A stretch of DNA of 44,589 nt from Dissophora ornata (taxonomy: Eukaryota > Mortierellomycota > Mortierellomycetes > Mortierellales > Mortierellaceae): assembly GCA_025201705.1 (NCBI GenBank), contig MU616763.1, positions 1-44,589 on the forward strand, in the 5' to 3' direction. Positions 33,601 to 44,589 of this stretch are shown one piece after another. The stretch's first letter is position 1. Every line of letters begins with the position of its first letter. Under the pieces are notes generated by a model. That model worked only from the letters and a program-made list of their open reading frames with translations. It made no database searches and was not told the origin of the DNA. A program made the translations under genes and the position numbers.

Positions 33601-35887
33601 TCAAAATGAACCAAGACAGACTTTGGATTGATATGGTCGTGCGGGTCGTCTTCCAGATCGAGGACTCGCCCTGCAAACCATGTGCCGTCGGTATCTGACT
33701 TCATTGACTCGACTAGCTCTCCGATCTTGAACGGTCTTTCGGCCTTTGTTCGTGTCTTTTTGGCACGGTCTGTTACTGTGTACCGAGGTTCATTACCACC
33801 AATGGCAGCGTGAGTACAACGAACAACTGAATGGATGTGGTTCCAATGAATACAAACTAACATTTAACTGTACCTGATGACTTGACAGACTTTTGTAGGT
33901 TGAGTCCCTGGAGCCCGTTCCTGACATCAAAGTGCTCATCAAGCGAGTCTTCGTCATCGTCGTCATAAAAGTCCTCGTTGCCCTCTGCGGATCCATGTGA
34001 TGATGATCTTGACATGGGATAACGTCCCATCGAGTTTGCGCCAAGAGCCGATCCAGGCAACAAAGACTTCTTGCCACCGAGAGTCTTGTTGGGACGGCGT
34101 CTGCGCTTAAGGCTTCCACTGGAAGAGACACTGGCATTCCCGTCGCTGTCCTCGGCGGCGCTTTGCCTGAAGACAGACAAATTGGCATTGGCAAACCGTG
34201 GCCTGTCCAAGAGGCCTGGACTCATGGCCCTATGGTGCGGAGGAGGCATTTGAGGATGATGCTGATATGACGTAGGGCCCTGTAGATCAGCAGAGTAATC
34301 CTAAACAACGTAGTTCATCAGGTATGACCTGGGTTAGTACTACATCATGTATTATTCAATCATAAAGTGCCGTACACCAGAGCGCTTTGCCTTCGTGTAA
34401 AGCTACAAGAGATGGATTTGGTGTCATGAGCGTGGTGCAACAAGGCTAATTGTACCCAACACGAGTTAGTGCCCAGGGTATATCCAGGACAACGGTCAAC
34501 TCAAAATGGGAGATCGAGGGGGTGAAAGAAGAAAGGCGGGACTTGACCCTGGCTTGCGAGTACAAGCCGGTGGCGTTTTTCTTTTTTTCGGGACAGCACC
34601 ACAAAAGTGAATATGTCCGTACAAGGAAAATTACTTGGAGCCAACAGATGTCGCGTACGTGATATGATGATTGACACACATCCTCGACGTGTTGCGCGTG
34701 TGTCATAAGATGGGTCGTGAGAGTGAGGAAATAAAACCACACGGCTCCGTTGCTTTTACCTGGGCCTGGCCATAAGGCGACTCCTGTCCAATGTTCGCGC
34801 TGCTGCTACTGTGATAGTGGCTCGGATGTGGGTGTTGGTAGCCGTATTGGTGTTGGGACGGGTGTTGCTGATACCCGTACTGCAATGGGGGCGAGTAAGG
34901 CGAGCCATGAGACTGGTAAGGCGGGTATGGCTGCTGTTGGTATGATCCCGAGGGATGGTACTGTGAGGGTGCATCGTATCCCTGCGCTGGGTGGCGAGGT
35001 GCATCCGGCGGATAACCATAAGGCGTCCTCTCGGACCCTGGCTGCTGGGAGTTGTAGTAACGTGCGTCAGAACCATACGATGTGGACGAAGGAGTCCCGG
35101 TTGGAGCCTGACGAGTTGGCTCCATCCGTGGAGAGGGGAACCTGGCCGAGTGCTGAGCACTAGGGGATGACGACGCAGACTCGTTCTTGTTCGATGATAG
35201 CTCGCCCATCAAATAGCCTCTATTTGCTCTCTCCATGGCTTCTCTCTCGCGATCTCTCTTCTCCATTAACAAGAAGCTGTACGAGGAGAGATTGAGGCCC
35301 GATGGGGGGGGAAGTACCGGCGGAGGAGGTGCTCTGTGGGTCGGAACAAAATACTGTGGAGGTTGCGGTGACTCTCCCGCTTGGGGAGTGGATGCAGAAA
35401 TTGAAAGGAGAGGCGGGACTAAGGCCGGGAAAGTGAAGATTCATTTCTAGATCAGTAATAAAGAAAAGACTACGATGGCGCAGGAGCATGCAGCGGTCTT
35501 CAGAAGGACGAAAGGCCGTTGATGTGGGATCGACTGCAGATCTGAGATGATAGACGGAAAGGAATTCGCCGCGCGTAACTTACGTTGGGATGCATGCTCC
35601 TCTTGCTGCGGGTAATAGGGGTGTTGCTGTTGTACCCGGCTGTGCTGCTGACCTTGCTGTTGATATTGCTCATGAGGGTGCCCATATTGAGGCGGGTACT
35701 GTTGTTGCTGATACTGCTGGCGCTGCTGCTGCTGCTGCTGCTGCTGCTCGTAATGGCGATCCTCTGGTCGATATTGCCAATTGGGTCTATCGTCTGTCGC
35801 GTGCTCCTCGCGACTGTTGCTCGGGGACGTGGCCGAGTCGGGCTCGGGGTCCTTTTGGACGGGGGACAACAGCAACTTCAGGTCCAT
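30694..35887 (-). CDS. Class II histone deacetylase with Tudor-like domain and AT-hook
   Basis: Eight exons (35887-35584, 35418-34760, 34300-33874, 33826-31897, 31778-31677, 31594-31422, 31341-31211, 31122-30694) join in phase to 1384 residues. Order: Gln-rich N-terminus (polyQ at about 48-75, Tyr/Pro/His-rich to 320); basic NLS-like KRRRRPNK (386); Tudor/chromo-barrel-like domain (about 496-555: [30 protein letters not shown]); structural zinc motif HKCQC...HHPE (607-620) with a distant Cys in TMSCGQ; then a disordered insertion of about 340 residues (688-1028) carrying an AT-hook (RGRPRK, about 719); then the catalytic core RPPGHHAEE (His1098/1099), DWDVHHGNGTQ (Asp1138, His1140), VSAGFDA (Asp1233), LEGGYEF (Tyr1275). 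The zinc motif is that of class IIa HDACs, but the catalytic Tyr is kept, unlike vertebrate class IIa enzymes (His). It should remove acetyl groups from histones or other nuclear proteins. Confidence 0.92.
35722..35748 (-). repeat. CAG trinucleotide repeat coding polyQ
   Basis: Nine GCT units on the plus strand, read as eight consecutive CAG glutamine codons near residue 50 of the histone deacetylase. Nearby glutamines use mixed CAA/CAG, so this pure run is the part most likely to vary in length. Confidence 0.92.
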
Positions 35888-36810
35888 TGAGGCGATGTGT
35901 TAAAAGAAAAGACAATGGGCTCCTTGATGAGCAGACAGGTAAGATTCTGTCGCGTTGAATGAAAGTGGAATCAACAAGGAAGCGAGGCGAGATGGCGCGG
36001 GGGAATGAGAATGGGAAGTATGACCAATCTACAGAAAAAGAGAAAAAGAAAAAAAATGGAGGAAAAGAAGGTTTTGGGATAGGTGAGGTGCGTGATAAAA
36101 TGTCCGTGTCGTCTGCATGCAGACTTTGCCTATTGTCGAAAGGCTCCTGCTTTCTCAGCCCTTCAATATCTTCCAAAGCGTAGATGGATGTGTGCTGAAG
36201 ATGTCGATATACTCGGTGACGGCAACACATGTAGAAAGGTCTACCGAAAAAGGATGTTGCTCACGTTGCGCTGCGGTCGAGGACGAGGAGAGCTGCGAAC
36301 ATCCGACGCGAGCAGATACGAGTGCGTGCTCTTTTAACAATTGCTGCGCGTCCGACAATGAGTGAGAAAGAAAGAGACGAAAGAGGTGGAAGGCGAAAGA
36401 AATGGGAAGAGGTGCACAAAACGCTGTCGCAGAAACGAACAAAGAAAAGAAATCTCTATCCGACGTGATTGGATTGAGTGAATGTCACGAACTGACCTAC
36501 GTTTCCATTGCATCGGCCACCCTATCGCACGCGCATCGACACTTGGCTATCGTATCGTTCACATCATCACGTTGCTTCCTCGGTGTCCAACCTTGCTGTG
36601 TCCAGGACAAGTACTAAAGCCTTGTTGGCGCCATAAACAGCCCCCTCCGGACCAGTCGATACGCGTCCTCAAGCTACACCGCAGAGGACGAACCCGCAAT
36701 TCTTTTTTTTTCTGGAGCTGCACGTGCTACTCTGCGGCTGCTCCTCTTCATTGTCAGACGCCACCAATTGGGTCGTCTCAAGATCTTATTGATTCACAAA
36801 ACGACCTCAA
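35888..36810. promoter_or_regulatory. Divergent spacer, HDAC / 182-residue protein
   Basis: A 923-bp spacer between divergent genes. The HDAC side is purine-rich on the plus strand (about 36025-36075). No conserved frame is visible on either strand. Confidence 0.45.
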
Positions 36811-37441
36811 ATGGACAATTCAATTGAGAAGAGACGCGCCAGCAAAGACATTGCCTCGGGTTCAGCTGCCTCCCGGCCCAGTGTCTATTCCGGCGAATGG
36901 ATGACATTCCCTACGATGAGCGCTCCAGCAGACAATGATGAGGGCGAGGGCCGGATTGAGAGCGTGGCTGCAAATGAGTTTGGAGGCGCGCGCTCTGGAA
37001 TAAACGCAATTGATGTTGATAGTCGTAATAGACAAATCGACAGCATGCGAGCCGCATTATTGTCCGTGATTCAGCGTCCATCAGGATCTTCTACGTCGTC
37101 CGCAATTGCTGCTACAGTAATCAGTGCAGATGATGCCAACGCGTTCCTAGCGCTACATAGGACCTGCTTTCCTCCAGACACCAATGCCGGTGAGGTTGTG
37201 GAGGAGCGGCCCATCTCAAAGCTCAAGCAAGAGATGATGGTCCAGATTCTCGAGGACTTTGGTGATCAGCTATTAGGCAATCAAGCCGTCGACCCAATTG
37301 TAAGTGGGCAAGAAACCCCCAACTCGTTCAGTCATAGCGAGTGCATCTAATCAGAGAACACTATCGCATTTGCCAACGTAGCACTTGGAGTATCTTCGAA
37401 CGACAGTCCATCAATTGGGTCAGGGCTCCAGCGTCAGATGA
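36811..37441 (+). CDS. Unrecognised small protein, two exons
   Basis: Exons 36811-37299 and 37382-37441 (GT-AG, phase 0) give 182 residues ending LGQGSSVR. I do not recognise a domain. The N-terminal half is polar and probably disordered. Residues about 70-180 look like a helical fold: RQIDSMRAALLSVIQ, ISADDANAFLALHRTCFPP, KLKQEMMVQILEDFGDQLLG, then PIHLEYLRTTVHQLG after the splice. The soluble helical layout would suit a subunit of a complex; this is inference only. It is a real gene on the strength of the splice-consistent helical extension across the intron. Confidence 0.62.
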
Positions 37442-38126
37442 AGACCCTCCTTAATAGCGCCCCTGACGAGGTTCACACCCAATGCCACTCTTCCAACCGT
37501 TTGCTTTGGTAATGGAGGGTTTGGCGAGAAAGATACTGTTCCGACGAGCATGGCCCAGTCTGGAATCCCTCCGTAACCAAACCTGACATCGCATTGCTGC
37601 TGCATCATGTCCATGAGGACGTAAAGGTCCATTGTGTCGGCAGTGCAAACGCACGAACGCACGCACGCACATGGAAAATAAAAGAAGAAAAAGGGCCTTT
37701 GGTGCAACGTCGAAGCGCGCTTTGTTTATTGGGTTGGCCTTATTTTGAATGACGCTCAGGCACATGAAGAAACCATCGGGTTGGAGGAGAGAATTGGAGA
37801 GATTGATGGACTCAGAGAATTGTTATTCCATAAAGCAATCGTGGTAGGGATGAGAATTCAGGAGAAGAGAGACGGAAGACATGATGATGCTCCCTTGCAA
37901 AAGGTGATGCTAATTGTGCACACGGACCATCCTAGAATTCCAATTGGGATTTCTAACCGCATTTACAAAAGTTTCTATCCCCCAGCCAACCGCTGGCCAG
38001 CCCGTGGTCCCTTGGCCTGGACACCCACCCTTATCTCTCTTTGACACCAGCATCTCTCCTTCCGATCTCTTCCCGACATCCTTTCCTCCTCCATCCCTCC
38101 ATCTCGTCTGCCCTGTGCTCATCCCT
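37442..38126. other. Spacer upstream of the TMEM135-like gene
   Basis: No supported gene in 685 bp. It contains a short CGCA-rich run (about 37656-37672) and, close to the downstream start, a pyrimidine-rich leader (about 38025-38110) likely to belong to the TMEM135-like promoter and 5' untranslated region. Confidence 0.45.
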
Positions 38127-40562
38127 ATGGCGGACAAGGACACTGACTCACAGTCCGACTCCCAAGTCGCGGCAGATACTCCAGAATCATCTTCCCTCAG
38201 CTCTTCCTACGCTGTAATCGACGTGGAGTTCCTCTCCGAGTCCCTCTCCTCCTCTTTGGATCAGACTACCCACAACGTCGCTGATAGTCCTTTGGCGGCC
38301 AGTCCCTCTACATCGCCACCAGCAGCAGCAAAGGCCATTGAGTCGCCCCGAAAATCTTGCAAGGCTCATAAAGAGGACGATCGGTCCAATTGGGTCAATG
38401 GCAAGCGACCCAAGGGCTATCGCACACCTGAGGGAAAAGAGGCAGCGGAGAAAAGCAAGCTGTACAAGTCTGGGACCACGATCCCCCACCTCGTCTACCC
38501 TTGCAACACCTATGAAGGCGTGCTGAGGCATGCAGTCATCGGAGCCATTCGTATGTGTTCCTTTATCAATTGCTCGACTCTCACTGCCTTCTCCCCCCTT
38601 TTTTTGTGACATGTGCAACGGAAGCAGTCGTATCTGTGGATGTAGCTCTTCGAACTCAGTTGAATGCTACAATTATCTTGCTCTACCCCTTAGGCTCGGC
38701 TGGTGTGTCGTATGGAGCCAAAGCGTTGGTGAACCTCTGCTTAGGCATGCTGAAGGTGATGAATGGAAAGTAAGGATCAAAACCGGCAACACCGTAAATG
38801 CCTCATTCTATTGATCTCTTCGATCGGTCATCAAGTTTATGCTATCCTCACTCTCGATGTCGCATTATTCTAAAAAAAAAAGGGTATCGTTTGGACGGGT
38901 CGTGAAGGATGCGTTCCTGGGCCGTGACGCGATACGGTTCGGATCGTTCTTTGGGTTGTTCTCGTTCCTGTGGAAGCTGGTCAACAACGGATTGAAGCTG
39001 TATCGAGGCACGGATGACAGGATCAACGGAGCCATTGCCGGTAACGATCAGCGCAAAACGAGATCTGCGATGCTATCCTAAGTGGCGAAGTCGCGACTCT
39101 TGGTTCTCACCCTTTAATTCCTCTATTCGCAGGAGCTGTTGCTGGTCTTGCGATCTTGATTGAGAGTCATGAGCGAAGAGTGACCTTCGCACAGCAAATG
39201 TTCATCAGGTAAATTGCATGAGAGCTGAAACCGGTTCGTAAAACAGGCTGACGAATCTTAAATCTTTTGTCTCATCTTCTAACGTCAATCCATCTCGGGC
39301 AAAAACACAAAATGGGAAATGGGGCGATCCAGATCGATGCAGGGAGTGTACAACGCTGGAAAGTTCCGAGGCCAGTTCTCGTTCCGCCACGGTGATGCTC
39401 TGCTATTTTCCATCGGTTCTGCCCAGGTCTTGTACGCGTACGCTGTAAGTGCCGTCTCAAAAGAAGGGGAAAATATCCAGGGGCACACATCCAAGCGCGT
39501 TTGATGGCGCATAATCTGATTGGACGAACTCATTGATTCTATGACAAAATTTCCTCTTGTAGATGCATCCAGACACGATCCCAAAGGAGTTTTTCGGGTT
39601 CATGATCAAGACTGCCCGTGTGCCCGCTGAGGTACTGGCATTCAACCGTACACGGGTCCGAGGATTCCCTCTGGATCTGAGCCAAGTCAGAACCGTCGTT
39701 GAGCGCCTCAGACCCACGGAACGCGCGCTCGCGACAATCGCAAACATGTCTGAAACTGTTGAAGCTCTACCCTGCGCTGCCCTGCATCCCTGGATCGATT
39801 CGTGCAGGCAGACCAATGTGGAGCGGTTCACGCAGGTGACGAGGGAGATCTTCCCTGTCTACGCCACCTTGAATTTCGTGCCGTTAATCGTCCTGAGGAT
39901 GAAGAAACTGCTCAAGGAGTAAGTTTGCTCGAGATGTAACAGATGACATTCATCGTGGTTAAAGCAGACGAAACAAGAGCGCTTTTTTTTAACCTGGTTA
40001 TCACCATCTTCTATCTCTACTTTCCACCAGTCCTGTCAATGTGCTGTCCAAGACGACATTTAACACGTTGCGTTCGTCCATCTTCCTGGCCATCTTTGTG
40101 TCGGGTTATCAAACCCAGGTCTGTGCACACCGCAATATGTTGGCGGCCGGCTGGCGGGTGGGCAATAACAAGTATTTGTACTGGCTGATTCCGTTGATAT
40201 GCGGAGGAGCCTCTATCTTTATGGAGCAGGAGAGTCGACGCGCAGAACTGGCGATGTACGTGTTGCCAAAGGCAGCTGAGAGTCTGTACAAGATCCTGTA
40301 CCGCAAGAACTGGGTCAAGGGCGTCAAGAATTGGGATGTCATGATGTTCTCGTTCGCCATGTCCCTAATCATGGCAAGTACTCATCCCCATTTTGTTTTT
40401 ATTTTTATTTTTCTCGGTGCGCAACTGCGATTGAGAAAAAATTGCTAACGCACAACGCTTATTACCTTTGTTACTTTATTACAGTCTTTTTACCAGCAGG
40501 AAGAGCAGGTTCTGTCGCCGTTCGTGACGAGACTGATCTACCACGTTCTCGGCCGCAACTAG
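38127..40562 (+). CDS. TMEM135: TMEM135-like membrane protein
   Basis: Exons 38127-38550, 38628-38769, 38883-39040, 39133-39208, 39333-39444, 39563-39918, 40031-40373 and 40485-40562 give 562 residues in phase. Animal TMEM135 is a multi-pass protein of peroxisomes and mitochondria involved in lipid and organelle homeostasis. Matching features: a CNTYEGVLRHAV start to the membrane part (compare the cysteine-rich CYEG-type N-terminal domain), a disordered Ser-rich N-terminus (1-90), a central FGSFFGLFSFLWKLVNN helix, GAIAGAVAGLAILIESHERR, FRHGDALLFSIGSAQVLYAYA followed by HPDTIPKEFFGF, and several C-terminal helices (FLAIFVSGYQTQV, YLYWLIPLICGGASIF, MMFSFAMSLIM). The last intron begins with GC, not GT (ATG|GCAAGT). 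A GT four bases later would give a different C-terminus. Convergent with the GATA gene. Confidence 0.9.
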
Positions 40563-40767
40563 ACCATGAAAGCGTTATCATAGACAGTTCACTTCTGATA
40601 AAATATACCAAGAATGAACACGATGAGCAAAGAGGACGTTCGCTCTTTATTTTCCTTTCTTCCTTTAATCATTGAACGAAAACGCGTCAAATGACTACCT
40701 CCAACTCGGCTCCTCAGAAGCCTATCTTAGAGTCTGTTAATTGTTCTAATTGCCCCCATCGCGATCC
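40563..40767. terminator. Convergent 3' ends, TMEM135-like / GATA
   Basis: A 205-bp spacer holding both 3' untranslated regions. It contains A/T-rich stretches suitable for polyadenylation but no single signal that I would name with confidence. Confidence 0.35.
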
Positions 40768-43700
40768 CTAGTGTTCTTCCTCAGAGTCAAGCTCTCCAGC
40801 TGGAGATAGGTTGCTACCCATGCTGACACTGGGGGTGGACAACGCGCGTTTCTCCTCTTTCTCATCTCTCTCCTCTGTGTCTTCCCTTAGCTCGTCAACT
40901 TCCGTCTCCTTCAACCCCTCGTCTTGCGTACAGCTAGGAGAAGAAACAACGTGACCGTGACTAGGAGAAAGAACCGACGAAAACGACGCCATGTACACCG
41001 GCGACCGTCTTGAGTTTTGCTGTGGCGCGTTCAAGACTACTGACATCACCTGCTCCCTGCCGAGGCCAGTAGCCGCGGGCGCGTGATCGCCGTCACCTTG
41101 CACAGACTCGGGTTCTTGATCTTCCTCATGGCTCAGTGATTCCTGCCCCTGATCTCCACGCTGGGCATGTTCCTCAGAGCAAGCGGATAGATGAGGGGAT
41201 GGTGCCTCTACGATCGGGATAGCCGATGTCGCTGATGATGCTGATGTCGTTGCAGAAGTGAAAACTTCGACACGGCTGACCTGAGCAGGAGCTAGTAGCT
41301 GGGACCCATCGCTTACTAAATCTGGGGACAAGTACGCCGACGAATACGAGTCATTATGCGTGGTATGATAACAAACCGGATCCAATTGCGTCTGCGTCCC
41401 CGACGCAGCTTCGAGTCCCAGCATCTGATGTTCGTGCCACGAAGATGACGATCCGTGCGGCTGCTCGTACTTGTGCGACTCGTAAAAGTACGGATACTCG
41501 GAGTACTCGGGATATTCGGGATACTCTTGCTGGCCGTTTTGGTACCTGTATTCGGGCGAGCACGTGTACAGATAGTGATACTCGTTACCTGGCGGCTGCG
41601 AGCGAGAGTATGTGTGAGAGTGCAAGTGCATTGGAGAATGTGTCTGTTGCTGCTGCGACGGTGGCGGCGGCGGCGGCGGCAGAGAATAGCACTTTTGATC
41701 TTGAGGATCCCAGTGGTACCCGGCACTAGAGTCACTACTAGGGCCGCTGCAGCTCGAATTATGTGTGGGCATGTAACCCATGTGCGCGTCCGAGGATAAT
41801 GACCTGTGTGATTGATTTTGTAGCTGCTGTTGCTCTTGTTGGCGTTGAAGACCCTTCTGACGCTGCAGCTCTTGTTGACGCTCGCGGTCCCATCCGGCAG
41901 AGGAATATCCCGCCATGTATCCCAGTCCACCAAACTCGGGACCTCTCATCACCATAGCATATGCAGCTGCATTCGGAGCATAGATCGGCCTTGCGTCGCC
42001 CGTAGCATCCAAAGTGGTTTGCTCCGAGGAGGTTGGGGCCTTTCTCTTTCTACTGTGTGAAGATCTGCCGCGAAGAGCGGTGGCACCAGCGGCTGCATCG
42101 GACGCTCCATTCTGCATATCTCCGTTACCGCTATCGATATTGGCGCTGGCTTTGATTTCGGCAGAGGGGCCAGCATTGTGTCGGCCGTGTCTGTTCGCAG
42201 ACGGCCTCGCGGTCGAAGTCCCTAAATCCTCGACAGCTCGTCTTCTTCCAGGTCCAGATGTCAGGCTGGATCTAGCCAGCAAGGTCTGCAACGGAGCTAG
42301 TGATACATCACTTGATGAATTTGAATCAGTGTTCGAACTTAGACTCGAGTCGGATGACGATTGAGAGAGTTCAAAGTCTAAGCTTGCACTCGTGGCAGTG
42401 GTAGCTGTGATACCGGCACCGGCAGCGATCTTGGCAGAATTGGTGGTTCTTCTCTTGATAGCGGTATGTTTGGCGATGAGGTTGCAACTAAGACAGACAA
42501 GCTCGTTATTAAGACCTTTTTTCCAGACGGGGGTCTTGGTGGTTCCACAAACGGTGCAAGGGGCATGCTCAGCTAGGGTACGATGGATCTTGATGGTGCC
42601 GTCGCGTGCCTTGAAGAATGGACGAGGTTTGCCATGCAGCTTTTGACTATTTAGAAAAATATGCAGCGTTATATGGTTGTTAATAGAGCATATTATACAG
42701 AAAAAAGTGTAAAAATAAATAAATACAAGCAAAAGAGGTGAAAAGAAAGCGAGGGTGTTTGTGTGTACTTACTAGAGACCACAAGCATTGCAGAGGAGTA
42801 TACGTCCTTGGGGACACCTTCGCCAGCTCGGAGTCGAGGTTGTTCTACAGTTATCACAATACTTTGGATCTGGATCCATCGCTGCCAGCTCGTGTTTGCT
42901 CAGCGGGCGACGGACTTGATGCTTGGCTGGCTCATTTTGAGACTGTTGCTGACCAATTGCTATCGTGCTCCCCACCATGGGCAACGTTGGCAATATCGAC
43001 AGAACACCTGCAGCCCCCGCGGTGACAGATGCCAAGCTGGCCTGTGGGGAGGCAGTATAGGGCTCCAGCAAGCCATTGTGGCTCTCTGTGTTTAAAAGCA
43101 CGGCTGCAGACATGGAAGGAGGACCGCGAAGACAACCGCTTTGAGTACCATTGGCCAACCACGGAAACATGTCAGTAGAATGAGGGCCTTGGGATACAGC
43201 CGATGCCGGATCGCTGCTGTAGGCGCTATAGTGATCATAGGCTGCGACATTGCTGCTACTGATGGGAGCTGAACTCGTCGAGGCCCTGGCTCGAGATCGT
43301 TTCTTGTTGCGATGACTGCTTGTCGTTGTCGCTTGAGTTGCCGCTTGAGTTGTTAATTGTTGTTGACGATTTTCTCCGCTTGCAGAACCAGACTTGGCGG
43401 TGTTTTGGGAGTTAAAAGCAGAGAGAGTACCTAGTGTTTCTGAAGGGTGACGGTATTCAGTGTTGGTCGGCCAGCCGCCAGCTCCAGCGAGATAAGTCGA
43501 AGGCGACGACGGATAACCATTATGTGGAGGTGAGTAAAGGTGAGAATAAGAAGAAGGCGCATTCATGTTGACTCTAGTTTGCTGGTCGTAGAGATACTGT
43601 TGTTGAGTTGGCCAAGAGGCGAGAGGGCTTTGTGGGTTGAGACATGGGAGGTACGAAGGCAAAGCAGGCGGAAAAGAAAGAGAAGCTTGAGGTCTGTATG

Positions 43701-44244
43701 TGGTAGGGAAGGAAGAGCGCCAAGCAGTGAATCCTTCGATCTGGCCAGCCTGGCGGCTGCTGCCAGTATAGGTCTGGAATGGTGAGGATGTGTAGTTAGA
43801 AGAGGAGAGAATATTCGGAGAAGACAATGAAGGTGTTGCTCTACTGTCATTATACGTCCATCTCTCTCGGGACAAAGCATCAAAAGAAGGCATTTCTGTT
43901 GAGGCGGAAGTCAAGGTGGACGAAAAATTCCGACGTTCGATCAGAGGGACTGGCGCAGGGGCAGCAGTCTCGCCGTCTGAACAACTTTGGGATACGACAT
44001 GGGTGCTCTCGTTTGCTTGGTACTCAGAATTCGAGCTTGGCAAATGACGCTCGCTGACCGTGTTCGAAACCAGACTTGCAGCGCCATCGCGATGATTACC
44101 GCTGCTTTCATCAAAAGGATTGTCGCAGATAGGATCAATTCTATCTTCAAGATCGAGCTCGTAAGGACGATAGCTGCCATCGCTCTCTTGCTGGGTCTGA
44201 TGCCAGGATGAATCGGGATCAGGTTGGACGTTATTCGACACCAT
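40768..44244 (-). CDS. GATA transcription factor with two zinc fingers
   Basis: Two exons (44244-42773, 42646-40768) give 1116 residues. The intron (GT-AG) falls right after CNACGL of the first finger, where many GATA genes are also split. Finger 1 (about 463-488) is CDNCRTTSTPSWRRCPQGRI followed by LLCNAC, i.e. Cx2Cx18Cx2C. Finger 2 (about 521-545) is CTVCGTTKTPVWKKGL followed by NNELVCLSC, i.e. Cx2Cx17Cx2C, with only 32 residues between them and the basic YQKLHGKPRPF and KRR segments around. The long flanks are low complexity: Ser/Tyr/Gln-rich, a short polyQ and polyP, and an acidic C-terminus. It should bind GATA motifs in the nucleus; nitrogen, iron or development cannot be told apart from sequence. 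The tight spacing differs from SreA/Urbs1-type iron regulators. Confidence 0.92.
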
Positions 44245-44589
44245 GCGCTGCTACTTTCGAGAGTATCAGAGGACAAGGAGAAGAAAAGGAATTTTTATCA
44301 CTAGTTTTGTGGAGGGAGGATGAAAAGGGAAGCTAAGGTGGTGAGAGTGGGAAAGTAGACGACTCTTTATATATACGCGTCATTTTATGATGGGATATAC
44401 AATAAGAGAGCGTATATTATTCTTCTAATACATTGCGTGCCCTCTTCCTATTGATGGTTATGCCTTTTTTTTTTTTCTTTTTCCTTTTTTTTTTTTTTTT
44501 AAAACGTTGGGGGATGACACATTCAACGAGACGCACTTAATGGCAGTACAGACAAAAAAAAAATAGAAAACACAACTGCTGGTTCGATT
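44245..44589. other. Promoter side of the GATA gene, to window end
   Basis: 345 bp upstream of the GATA gene. It contains a TATA-like element (see separate entry), an ACGCGT hexamer just beside it, and long T-rich tracts (about 44465-44510). No gene is seen. Confidence 0.5.
44366..44373 (-). promoter_or_regulatory. TATA-box candidate of the GATA gene
   Basis: On the minus strand the sequence reads TATATAAA, a strong TATA-box match, about 122 bp before the GATA start codon. An ACGCGT hexamer lies a few bases upstream of it on that strand. Confidence 0.5.

Noticed and set aside
44540..44589. tRNA B-box-like GGTTCGATT at the window end with TGGCAGTACAG upstream
   Set aside because: Only one box fits well, no cloverleaf can be drawn, and the window stops before any 3' part of a tRNA.

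Overview
This is nuclear DNA from an early-diverging fungus, most likely a member of the Mortierellaceae (Mortierella, Linnemannia or a close relative). The genes are separated by short spacers and cut by many short introns, nearly all GT-AG (some 48-250 nt long). The proteins have typical fungal or opisthokont domain sets. The window also carries a very large NACHT-pentapeptide-WD40 protein of a kind that, from memory, is strongly expanded in Mortierella. I joined exons by hand by following reading phase across each intron, so splice sites may be off by a few bases where I say so. No bacterial genes, CRISPR arrays, rRNA genes or complete transposons were seen.

Layout, left to right. 462-6027 (-): a 17-exon ZGRF1-type DNA helicase, sharing a 331-bp divergent promoter region with 6359-7539 (+), a ubiquitin-like plus WLM metalloprotease. 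7667-9938 (-): an acyl-CoA carboxylase beta subunit of the methylcrotonyl/geranyl-CoA type, divergent from 10434-11246 (+), a LiuC/AtuE-type enoyl-CoA hydratase. These two should catalyse consecutive steps, and their C-termini (SRM and SKL) look like peroxisomal import signals. 12609-18596 (+): the NACHT STAND protein, whose near-identical WD40 repeats are broken by a 990-N assembly gap. 19069-19436: a decayed coding frame. 19720-20473 (-): COA8, a cytochrome oxidase assembly factor. 21367-22374 (+): a two-helix membrane protein with a PPxY motif.

22568-23992 (-): pICln, the Sm-protein chaperone of the methylosome. 24215-26565 (-): a BAHD-like acyltransferase whose catalytic histidine is replaced by serine. 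27031-29802 (-): Mdv1/Caf4-type WD40 adaptor for organelle fission. 30694-35887 (-): a 1384-residue class II histone deacetylase with a polyQ N-terminus, a Tudor/chromo-barrel-like domain, a class IIa-type structural zinc site and a long disordered insertion with an AT-hook. 36811-37441 (+): an unrecognised 182-residue protein. 38127-40562 (+): a TMEM135-like membrane protein. 40768-44244 (-): a GATA transcription factor with two zinc fingers close together.

Most genes are housekeeping or regulatory and are not an operon-like unit. The clearest functional pairing is the divergent carboxylase/hydratase gene pair. The most unusual objects are the NACHT-WD40 protein, which shows the concerted-evolution plus variable-codon pattern of fungal allorecognition NLRs, and the composite histone deacetylase.
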